The notes beneath the pieces are model-generated. The model was not told the origin of the DNA. It ran no database searches and saw only the letters and a program-made list of their open reading frames with translations. A stretch of DNA of 64,000 bases from Symsagittifera roscoffensis (lineage: Eukaryota > Xenacoelomorpha > Acoela > Convolutidae): positions 50,339,581-50,403,580 of the forward strand of contig NC_087066.1 in the NCBI RefSeq assembly GCF_963678635.1, given 5' to 3'. The number at the start of each line of letters is the position of its first letter. The first letter of the stretch is position 1. Positions 45,820-54,835 of this stretch are shown one piece after another. The position numbers and the translations under genes are program-made.

Positions 45820-45964
45820 TCTGGTATAACCATTCTTTTCAAAATTTTACCCAATATATAACCAACAAAGAAAACACTTAAAACCACTATCAGGAAACAT
45901 CTATAATTTTTCAATCAAACAAGTTCACCAATATGATAAAAAACAAAACAAACAAAAATTTTAT

Positions 45965-48900
45965 ATGTCAGATTTTGAATTCAAACCTATTCATAAGTTT
46001 TTCAAAATCACAATCTCATCAATAAAAAATTTGAAAAACTGGAATTCAGATATTATTTCCTTACATGTATACAACAATACACCTTACCAAGTAACATTAC
46101 CTTTAAGACTTTTAGGATATTGCGAAACCAACGCTACAATATCACCAATACACGAAAAAGCATATCGTGTAAATAATATACTCCAATTACTAGATATTTG
46201 CCAATCCACAATCCTTAATGAAGAATTATCTATAAATAATATAATAAGTAACGAAAACAGAAATACGGATTATTTCAAAAAAACCCCATATTTCAAACCT
46301 ACATTCAACATAAGTAACTACACAGAGAATCAACAGAAATTTTTAACAATGTTTAATTTCCAACATTCACAAATAACACAAGACGAATTTGAAAAACTAG
46401 CCAAACAGCTAATTAAATATTCATCAGTCTATGCAACATCCAAATTTGATGTTGGCAAAATCAGCTCATCACTACATCTCCCATTAAAACCAGACGCAGT
46501 TTTCAAAAAACAAAGAGCAAATAAAGTACCAATTCACTTACACGATAAAGTGAACAGATTACTCGACATTTTAGAACAATACAACATTATATCACCAGTA
46601 AACAAAGAAGAACAACCAAAAGGCAACACATTTATCAACCCTGTTATCATTCTAGCCAAAGGAGAATCATTAAAAATTGTTCTCGATGCTAGATACCTCA
46701 ACTCACTTATAGATGAATCAAAGTGTAATTGGCCCATTGAACCAATACAAGTTATTTTAACAAAAATAAACGGAAAATACTTTACCACCGCCGATATGAA
46801 TAGTGCATATAATCAAATGCCATTAGATGAACAGTCACGACGTTTAACACAATTTGTTATTGGAAACCAACAATACGAATTCAACCGCTTATTCTATGGA
46901 ATATCCATAGGACCAGCAGCATTTTCAGCTTTTATGAGCAAAATTTTTAGACCACTAATACTCAAGAAAAACGCAATCACCTATTTAGACGATGTTTTTA
47001 TGCAATCACAGACAAAAGAGGAAATGTTCAATGTTTTAGAACAATATCACCAAATACTTCAGAACGAAAATCTGAAGGCCGCCCCCGATAAATCACACTT
47101 CTTTTTGACAAGAGTTAAATTCTTAGGACATAATATAGAAAGAAAAACAATCACTCCATTGAAATCACGTATAGACGCTATTCAAAAACTCCAACCACCA
47201 ACAAATAAAAAGAAAATCCAAGAATTCCTTGGAATGTTAATCTTTTTAAGCAAATATGTTTATAAAATGCAATTATATCTACGACCATTCTATAATATAC
47301 TTAGACAACAAAATAATTTTGAATGGAATACAGAACATCAAGCACGATTTAAAGAAATTAAAAAACTTCTAACTGAACAAATTTCAAACACAATTCCAGA
47401 TTCAAATCAACCATTTTATGCAATGTGCGATGCTTCGAACTTTGGCATCGGCGCAGCATTATTACAATCACATAATGGTACAAACAAAATGAACCTCATA
47501 TCAGCAAATTCTCGATTATTCACTCAAGCAGAGCTACGACTCTCAACTCTAATGAGAGAATGTACAGCCATAATATATACACTAACAGAATATGAATTTC
47601 TGATACTTGGATCAAAACATCCCACAGTTCTATTCACAGACCATAAACCAATCATCTTTCTTTTTACACAAAAGTCTAATCCAAACCACCGAGTTTATAG
47701 ATTTCAACTAATTTTAATGAAATTCCCAAACTTACATATAGTTTGGACCGCAGGAAAAAATCTTGCATTACCAGACACCTTAAGTCGAAATACGCCACCT
47801 GAATTACTTACACGTAAAACCACAGTTGAAATACCCAAAAATATAAAATTCTACCTTGCAGAAAATGAAACATCACCCCGACTAGAATGCAAATATGCAG
47901 TAAAAACTGACGTTGAACAATCACAAATAAACAATCTACAACACTTCCCACTTTATTTAGATTGTCAAAATAATCACTATGAAGTTGACCTACTTGGAAC
48001 ATCAACTTTTAAACCAATCCCATATTCACAATGGATAAAAAATAACACCCAACAAAAAAGAATAAAACAACACCCGCCTAAAAAAGACCATTTTCCACTA
48101 ATTGAAAAAAAAAATTTAACTGATAAAATAAACTTATCAGGACCACAAACAAACGATTCAAAATACACAATAAATCAAGTTTTTGACCTCCATGACCCAC
48201 TTGATACAATACCCTTATCTAAATTAGAAATTGAAAACATTTTTCTCCCCCCAACAGAAACAATTACAATTTCAACACTGAAACAATATCAAAATCTTGA
48301 CCCAGTAATTCGACAACTAAAATCATGGCACAAATATAAAACTAAACCCGTCAAGGCAGATACAACTATTTTAGGAAATAAAACACTCCTCCGATATTTT
48401 CGAAAATTCAATAATACAACAATTAACGAAAACACAGACCTTCTAGAATACAAATTAAATGAATCTACAGTTCCCTGTCTCCCTTTAAGTATGATTCTCA
48501 TAGCTTTTAATAATTCACAAACACAAAATATTAAAGGACACTCTGGATCAGAGAAAACATATTCAAATTTTATACAAAACTTTTATTTCCCAAATGCACC
48601 AATTTGGATAAAAATACTATGCAATGACTGTATAGTATGCCAACTAAATAAACCTTACCCAAATCAAAAACAAATAGCACAAAAACAAGATTTTAAAGGA
48701 CAAAGTTTGTACTTTAACCATCGTATCTCATTTGATACTAAAGGACCAATTTCACCCTCATCAGAAGGAAACTCCTACATTATGGTAATTGTTGACGCAT
48801 TTACACATTATGTAGCACTTAACCCAGTACCACATTGTAACGCTTATTATGCTTACACAACGCTTTATGAACACTGGATAGCAAAATTCGGACTACCAGA

Positions 48901-49888
48901 AATTTTAGTTACAGACAACGGTACAGAATTCATAAATAATGAAATCATCACACTATGTCATCTATATAACATCAAACACAAACCACGTACATCTCACGCA
49001 CCTTGGACAAACGGCTTAGTCGAAGGTATGAACCGTTCATTACAAGAATATCTCAGATGTATCATCAATGGAAATGATACAAGATACACCGAATGGTCAG
49101 CAGATGTAAAATTATTTCCCTTAGCATATAATTCACAAATTACGACAACTCTAGGAATGTCACCATATGAAATGGTTTTTAACAAAAAGCCACGCAAACC
49201 AATAATGTTTACAGCAAGATCTCATAAAAACGCACAAGGTTATTGTCAACCAAATAAAGACTCAATTTGTTATAACCTACCATTACATACACACGATGAA
49301 GATCATTTTCATCACCCACAAATTCTTAAATTAGCCTCCGGTACACACACCGAATGGATTTTAAACAGAGATAAAAAACACAATGAAATTTACCAAATAG
49401 TAACAAAAAAGTTGTTGCAAAGGCAAAATATTAATGAACAAATAAATTCACGCTTTACACCAGCCTCCGATTTAAAAATTGGAACATTTGTTTTAATACT
49501 CAATTTTAATACTCAAAAGGAACCTTATTATCCAAAAGAATACGCACTCCGCGAACTAACTCAATTATATTCTTTTACAGGTTTACAAGTTATTCAAAAT
49601 GACCCACATACGGAAAATACAACAAAGGAACAAAAAGATGTTCACCTCAAAAACCAAATAACAAAATCAACCACCACAAAAAACAACACAAAAAATCTAG
49701 ATCAAAATACATCTCAAAAAGAAAGAAAAAATAGAAAAATGACAGAACAAATAATACCCCAAGAACAAATCGACAAATCAGAACATAGAGAGTCTTCACG
49801 ACTTAGAAATCAACCACGTAAAAATTATAAATTATTCATCCCACAATCTAAAATATTAAAGAAAGTTGAATTTCAAAAACAACTTTAA
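45965..49888 (+). CDS. pol: pol polyprotein: reverse transcriptase, RNase H, integrase
   Basis: 1307 codons without a stop. After ~185 residues with no known domain, RT runs from KVPIHLHDKVNRLLD (about 187) through FTTADMNSAYNQMPL (about 276) to YLDDVF (about 340). RNase H has YAMCDASNFGIGAALL (about 485), MRECTAIIYTL (about 530), LFTDHKPII (about 557) and ALPDTLSRN (about 602), with all acidic residues kept. Integrase has an HHCC finger ending CNDCIVCQLNK (about 889), then FDTKGPI, VTDNGTEF and NGLVEGMNRSL, giving an intact D-D-35-E. The integrase end is odd. After KIGTFVLILNFNTQK the chain goes straight to EPYYPKEYALRELTQLY, so the GPY/F-type module expected there seems missing, probably by internal deletion. 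The lysine/threonine-rich tail ends at 49888. Codons are A/T-ending and AT-rich, unlike ARL3. Confidence 0.93.
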   Translation: MSDFEFKPIHKFFKITISSIKNLKNWNSDIISLHVYNNTPYQVTLPLRLLGYCETNATISPIHEKAYRVNNILQLLDICQSTILNEELSINNIISNENRNTDYFKKTPYFKPTFNISNYTENQQKFLTMFNFQHSQITQDEFEKLAKQLIKYSSVYATSKFDVGKISSSLHLPLKPDAVFKKQRANKVPIHLHDKVNRLLDILEQYNIISPVNKEEQPKGNTFINPVIILAKGESLKIVLDARYLNSLIDESKCNWPIEPIQVILTKINGKYFTTADMNSAYNQMPLDEQSRRLTQFVIGNQQYEFNRLFYGISIGPAAFSAFMSKIFRPLILKKNAITYLDDVFMQSQTKEEMFNVLEQYHQILQNENLKAAPDKSHFFLTRVKFLGHNIERKTITPLKSRIDAIQKLQPPTNKKKIQEFLGMLIFLSKYVYKMQLYLRPFYNILRQQNNFEWNTEHQARFKEIKKLLTEQISNTIPDSNQPFYAMCDASNFGIGAALLQSHNGTNKMNLISANSRLFTQAELRLSTLMRECTAIIYTLTEYEFLILGSKHPTVLFTDHKPIIFLFTQKSNPNHRVYRFQLILMKFPNLHIVWTAGKNLALPDTLSRNTPPELLTRKTTVEIPKNIKFYLAENETSPRLECKYAVKTDVEQSQINNLQHFPLYLDCQNNHYEVDLLGTSTFKPIPYSQWIKNNTQQKRIKQHPPKKDHFPLIEKKNLTDKINLSGPQTNDSKYTINQVFDLHDPLDTIPLSKLEIENIFLPPTETITISTLKQYQNLDPVIRQLKSWHKYKTKPVKADTTILGNKTLLRYFRKFNNTTINENTDLLEYKLNESTVPCLPLSMILIAFNNSQTQNIKGHSGSEKTYSNFIQNFYFPNAPIWIKILCNDCIVCQLNKPYPNQKQIAQKQDFKGQSLYFNHRISFDTKGPISPSSEGNSYIMVIVDAFTHYVALNPVPHCNAYYAYTTLYEHWIAKFGLPEILVTDNGTEFINNEIITLCHLYNIKHKPRTSHAPWTNGLVEGMNRSLQEYLRCIINGNDTRYTEWSADVKLFPLAYNSQITTTLGMSPYEMVFNKKPRKPIMFTARSHKNAQGYCQPNKDSICYNLPLHTHDEDHFHHPQILKLASGTHTEWILNRDKKHNEIYQIVTKKLLQRQNINEQINSRFTPASDLKIGTFVLILNFNTQKEPYYPKEYALRELTQLYSFTGLQVIQNDPHTENTTKEQKDVHLKNQITKSTTTKNNTKNLDQNTSQKERKNRKMTEQIIPQEQIDKSEHRESSRLRNQPRKNYKLFIPQSKILKKVEFQKQL

Positions 49889-49987
49889 TTCTACATTTAA
49901 TAATCTTTGCACCTTTGAAACATTTTACACTTTCATTTTTCAAAATAACATGCTGACAAACACGCAGCGATTCTAGTTCAAAATTAG

Positions 49988-51304
49988 CCAATAGATTCAT
50001 CCAACCCTCCTACCCCTACACCCTCTTCAATTTATACTGAATCATTAGCACCATCATCCACATCTACTGAATCTTCACTCAGCACTAATAGAGCTTACCG
50101 CACTTTTAAAAGAAAGTTCCCCAACCATCCTTTCCCAGCGAAACCAGGAACAGCCCGTGAATATATCAACCATCCAAAACACACTAACACAAAAGAATTT
50201 TTTGCTATCATCTTACCCTCATTTCCACAATACACCTTAAACACCCCTCACGACACTAACGAGACACGTAACTTTGTAGACGAACACGTTTTAATGCCTA
50301 CCCTTCCTTGGACCTCATATTATCATTTTACTAATCCCCTTTGCTTACCTTTATCTAACACTCACATCGATATAGAACGAAATAAGGACATGCTATATCG
50401 ACTCACTACACCACTAACACCTAGACAATTTACTTACATTGGATATAAAAAATCACTAAAAACACACACTGCACCCCGAGATAATGAATATACACTAGAA
50501 TATTACGATCATAACATCATCAGAACTAACCAAGATCAATTCTTAGACGACGATCGCTTCGCTAACCCACAAATCACCGAGAAATTTTTCATTAAAACAC
50601 CATATGTATTTACACTAAATATCTTCGATCGCAAGTTTGACCACATTATTTCAGAAGCACTAACAGACACACAAGCCTACGAAAGTTTTAAAGAACGCTT
50701 CCAAATATTTTCACTAACCTTTCATTTCCTTGCACCACATGAAAGAGATTTGCACTGCTCACACGATATTATGTTGCGCACTAAACAAACACACACATAT
50801 ACTTATTATCATTTCATCCAAAATCACTTTGACCTACACACTCCCTCCAGACAACCACACCATCGTTTTCAATTCATCAATTCCAAATACACCTCACCAT
50901 TCTTTCTTAACTTCACATATTGCATTAAAGATACTAACCTTCATGGTATTCTTCGAAATTATGATCCCATAACCCAAATGTATATTTTTTGTCCCATCAC
51001 CAAGACCTTCAACGCAGAAGAATCCCGACTCTTCCTTATCCCACACGAGTTTGTACAACCTATAGAAATCCCCATTTTAGAATTCATCCATAACACTAAA
51101 TTCAATCACAAATTATATAATCTATTCCAAAACACACCTTATGAATTTGCAGTTGGCACTGAAGAACTAACCACCATTAAAGCACTTCAATTGCTTTGGC
51201 CACTACTTCAAACTAAAAATATCATCCGCATTTTAGCTAAATTACTAACAACTTCAGATCTCATCCACGACATCTTCCCCCACGGTTTCTTCCCCGACGA
51301 CTAA
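49988..51304 (+). CDS. ORF2 of the LTR element, unrecognised protein
   Basis: The first ATG of this frame is at 50294, giving 336 residues, but the frame is open back to a TAG at 49985-49987, for 438 codons. The upstream extension has a Pro/Ser/Thr linker (NPPTPTPSSIYTESLAPSSS), then RKFPNHPFPAKPGTARE, which echoes the FNHPKFSATPGT motif after integrase in the other Ty3 element. An acceptor-like GCTGAC...ATTAG lies exactly at 49987, so ORF2 may be translated from a spliced RNA. The body is rich in His, Phe, Tyr and Thr. I see no signal peptide, membrane segment, furin-like site, zinc knuckle or protease motif, so neither envelope nor classical gag is supported. It lies in the env position, 99 bp or more after pol. 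Function unknown. Confidence 0.7.
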   Translation, partial: PIDSSNPPTPTPSSIYTESLAPSSTSTESSLSTNRAYRTFKRKFPNHPFPAKPGTAREYINHPKHTNTKEFFAIILPSFPQYTLNTPHDTNETRNFVDEHVLMPTLPWTSYYHFTNPLCLPLSNTHIDIERNKDMLYRLTTPLTPRQFTYIGYKKSLKTHTAPRDNEYTLEYYDHNIIRTNQDQFLDDDRFANPQITEKFFIKTPYVFTLNIFDRKFDHIISEALTDTQAYESFKERFQIFSLTFHFLAPHERDLHCSHDIMLRTKQTHTYTYYHFIQNHFDLHTPSRQPHHRFQFINSKYTSPFFLNFTYCIKDTNLHGILRNYDPITQMYIFCPITKTFNAEESRLFLIPHEFVQPIEIPILEFIHNTKFNHKLYNLFQNTPYEFAVGTEELTTIKALQLLWPLLQTKNIIRILAKLLTTSDLIHDIFPHGFFPDD

Positions 51305-51307
51305 CAG

Positions 51308-51383
51308 GTAAGTATGAATTATATATATTACTAACTAATTAAAATATTAGAAACTCACCATTCTTTATCCATGTTTTCTTTAG
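51308..51383 (+). other. probable 76-nt intron after ORF2
   Basis: CAG|GTAAGTATG at 51305-51316 is a near-perfect donor, TTACTAAC is a strong branch site, and CCATGTTTTCTTTAG ends at 51383 as acceptor. It starts one codon after the ORF2 stop, so splicing would not extend ORF2 in the same frame. Either it lies in the 3' UTR, or an alternative upstream splice brings another frame across it. Confidence 0.65.
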
Positions 51384-52898
51384 AATTCAACGATTCATCC
51401 AACGATCATCTGAAAAATTCACAAAAGAAAAATAAAAAATAGCAAACTTCTTCAAAACTGTTTAAAACCCTATTAAATTTTTGCACCAAAAATTAAATAA
51501 ATATAATACCAATGCAGTAATTTAATTTATAAATTTTCCCCCCACAAGCAGTAAATCTAAAAATGATGAAAATTTGTAACTTAATTTTCCCCAACAACTA
51601 GCAGTAAAATTAAAAATTCTATGTAATAAATTGATAAAACGAAAATGCAGTACTAACCTTTTGATACTTCCATTCATTCGCACAAACATTCTATCCACAC
51701 TCGCACAGCTCGCCCACGAAGAATTGTTTAAAATAATGAATTTCAGTTTCAAGCTTTCACACTCGATAACTCTAACACAAGATAACACGTTTCAAACTTT
51801 CCTTTAACCCGGTTGGAAAGGAATTATACACTAAACAACACTAACCAACGCAGCTTACTAAACACCACAAATCATAGAATAACAGCATGACTAAGAAAAG
51901 GAAACCAACGGTACCCAAACCGGATTAACCCAGTTTAAAACTGGATAATTTATTCTTTTGAAGACTACTATAAAGTCTAAAAAAGAAATAATAAAACACA
52001 AAAAAGTCAAAAGACAAACCCATACCACAAACAAATTGATTTTTGAAAAAAGGACACAACCAACGAGACATAAGAAAAACCACAACAAACCCAACATAAA
52101 ACGTTGTCACATAACAGGACCTCTCACAAAAACCGCATGCAATCATACTCCCACTCCTGGCCTAACCCACCAGGAAGGACGTCCTGAGCATGCTCTATAG
52201 CCGGCCTATCCCACCGCGCTACATCCACGCTTTGTGACCACACTCCTATTTTTAATAAGAGCTACTCAAGGGTGAGTAACTCTTCAAAATAACTGAACTA
52301 AAACAAAAAGCTTTTGTGAAAACAACTAACCAAAATCATAATTAAAAAACATTAAACTAATAAAAGTTTTATAAAATTTAAATTATATTATGCAATATAT
52401 AGATCAGCATACAACACCAAAGACGAACATCCAAAGACAAAATGAACCCACTACACTCGAAAAAGAATGGCCAACCACAATCAATATGCCGCCCACAATC
52501 ACAACTCAAAGGATTTAGAGTACGACTCGACTTCACAGAAAAGGACTTCATTGAACTAGACCAATGACCACCTCGATGTTCAAGTATACGTACAGATCCG
52601 AGTAACCAGGCATCCCCTCCACGCACAATCTCCACGCCATTCCCAGACAAGATCAAAACACAAAGAAGTTCTCATCAATGAAACAGAAAAACCTGACATA
52701 GCCAACCATTCTGAAATCAGATTTGAGTTTGTTGCGAAAACCCAGTCGTTGTCATGAGATGACACAACGATCGAACCTGGAACTTCTCTAACAAGAGAAC
52801 CCAGAAGAAATATGATTTTCGCCTAACACCAACGTCCATCATCCATCCTTTGAATTACAGAAAGACTATTCTAAAAAACTCTGTAAAACCCGGATGGG
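51384..52898 (+). other. non-coding 3' region of the LTR element
   Basis: 1.5 kb before the 3' LTR without a long plus-strand frame; a 41-codon frame (52442-52567, MNPLHSKKNGQPQ...) is the best candidate and unsupported. The tract CCGGCCTATCCCACCGCGCT near 52200 resembles, on the minus strand, a tRNA A box, but no matching B box follows. Confidence 0.5.
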
Positions 52899-53308
52899 TG
52901 GAACCTGATCTAAACTACATTTTATGATTGGATAAATTAGATATTTTACCAATGTAAAGTATTTAATATTAACCAATCATGATCCATCTGACTAACAATC
53001 CACTTATTTGTAAGTGCTGAAATTACTTGTAATTTCAGCACCAGAGAGATTTGAATTTAACTTAGAAGTTAGTTGAACTCTCCCGAGTACTTCAGCAGCC
53101 GCAATAAACCAGTATACCCTAGATCTATTGAGCCTAGCAGAGACTAGTTAAACAACCTGAGACTAGATAGTATAAGAGTAAGATTAGGACCGGTATTAGA
53201 CTAAGAAGTTGCACGAATCTATCCGGCCGAAAATAAGATAGCGTGACGAGCAGACGGTGTACCCTATCCGAAATTACTCTATGAGTTATACGCTTCGGTC
53301 ATAACTCA
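52899..53308 (+). repeat. 3' LTR of the 45.4-53.3 kb element
   Basis: 410 bp, differing from the 5' LTR by A/T at the TATTTAAAATT site and two changes in TTGAATCTAG / TTGAGCCTAG. Confidence 0.95.
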
Positions 53309-53312
53309 GCAT

Positions 53313-54835
53313 GTTATCCAAAATTATTCTTCTAAATTGAATTTGGGCAATTCTATTACTTGTTTTATCGAGTCGCTTGTCTAATTCAATATTAGTTTGT
53401 TTTTCTGCTCTTAGACCATTCTGCTCATAAGTGGCCACCATTTTTTCAACGGTGGCGCAGCCGGGTAATTAATTATTTGACAAAGTTTTCCAAAATTTTC
53501 CGAAGCAATTTGCTGGCTTCCTTTTTTTGAAACTAAACCTTAGCGCCAGTAACTTCGGGAGAGCGGTAAAAACTTGATGATAGATGTTTATTCTAAGACA
53601 GGGTTGAGGGAAGTTAGAAAAATAGGACAATTTAATGAAACATAAATCCATCTGATGAAAATAAAGCTGGGAATTTTACTACTGGCAGAATCCTAAAACA
53701 TAGGGGTACTTCTTCAAATTCAAATTGAGAATTTACAATAAAATTATTTGAAATTATCAACTTATTATTCGACTTTGGTTTGCCTCTCGTGAATTCTGGC
53801 TTTAAAATAAAATAATTGCATTAATCGGCGTTGTTTGACCTTTTGCATTTAGTTAATGTATTTTTTGGAGTTGAGCTTCGTTTTGGTTTACAAGCAGGTT
53901 TTTCACAGAAATCGATAGACGGAAGTTTTCTGATAGACGGAAGTTTTCTGAATAGACGGAGGTTTTAGTTCTATAATCTATGTCCTATCTTTTCTGTTAT
54001 AATCATTGCTATTAAAAGCCTTTTCAAGCGCTTTTCTGATAGATTATAATAAGAAAAAGTGAAAAGATTATTAAAGATTGTTGATTTATTTCCGTCTATT
54101 AAAAAATCAACAATGGTTTTCAGGCACAGAGCTGAGAAATCTGCTCTAAAACCTATTACAACCTCAAAAAACACAAACCACGCGACAAATAATTCGGTGA
54201 TTTTAATAGTTTGAGAATTAAAAAGCCTTGGTATAAGTTTTCAAGGTATTTTTGAGATTAAAAGAATATTTTTACGCGGAAAATAATTAAGCAGAAAATT
54301 CTTCCCGATTATTTATGGTTAAAAGACGAAATGAAAAATGGGAAAAACAGGAAAGTTAGTTGCTTTATGTACAATTTGATTCAAATTTTTTCAGGAGAAT
54401 TAAATTATTTCTTTTGTTTGTTTCTTTCTTTCTTTCTTTCTTTCCTTCTTCCTTTCTTTATTTCTTTCCTATTTACTTTTCGGTCATTTGAGCATTGAGT
54501 GCTTCTCTCGTGAGAATAGCCCACAAAAATTTTTTCAGCCCATTGAATCTACCTAAAAAAATAATATTGGAAAATGCATTGCAATTATTTCATTGAAAAA
54601 CCCTTGAGTGGTTGATTAGATTGCAAAAAAAAACATTGAACAACATTTTAAACTTTTGAACTCAATTGAGCCGTCTCATCAAGTTTCTAGACCTTTTTCT
54701 GTAAAAATTTACGTTCGCTTTTTTCAATTTTAAGAAACATGCAGGTCAAAAGATAGCTGAAAACTTTTGAGGCGTTGTCCAAGAAATCTGTAGCTAACTA
54801 TATACACATACGAGAGGCAATGAGCCGATGGATGA
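53313..54835. other. no gene recognised
   Basis: AT-rich. At 53451-53468 the string GGTGGCGCAGCCGGGTAA matches the TGGCGCAGCC primer-site core of the Ty3 element and may mark a decayed LTR element. GATAGACGGAAGTTTTCTGA is repeated at about 53910-53960, and a (TTTC)n microsatellite lies at 54416-54470. Confidence 0.5.
54416..54470. repeat. (TTTC)n microsatellite
   Basis: Imperfect run of TTTC/TTCC repeats. Confidence 0.95.

Larger units (their letters stand above)
45410..53308 (+). mobile_element. young Ty3/gypsy-like LTR retrotransposon lacking gag and protease
   Basis: Two 410-bp LTRs (45410-45819 and 52899-53308) differ at only three positions, both start TG and end CA, and are flanked by a perfect GCAT duplication (45406-45409, 53309-53312). 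Internally there is a single intact pol ORF starting 145 bp after the 5' LTR, an unrecognised second ORF, a 76-base intron-like segment and 1.5 kb of non-coding DNA. A possible primer site (TGGTATAACCA, 45823-45833) begins three bases after the LTR. The polypurine tract before the 3' LTR is poor (ACCCGGATGGG). No gag capsid, zinc knuckle or DTG protease motif is present in any frame between the LTRs. Confidence 0.93.

Noticed and set aside
50294-51304. ORF2 as an envelope protein
   Set aside because: No signal peptide, no membrane-spanning segment and no cleavage-type basic site are visible, so position alone is not enough.
52180-52230. tRNA or tRNA-derived SINE on the minus strand
   Set aside because: An A-box-like string (TAGCGCGGTGGGA) is present, but no B box at the right distance and no cloverleaf. 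The GGTTCGATC near 52762 is too far away and in the wrong order.
51522-52656. Minus-strand frames of 60-90 codons inside the LTR element
   Set aside because: No motif, opposite to the element's transcription, typical of AT-rich shadow frames.
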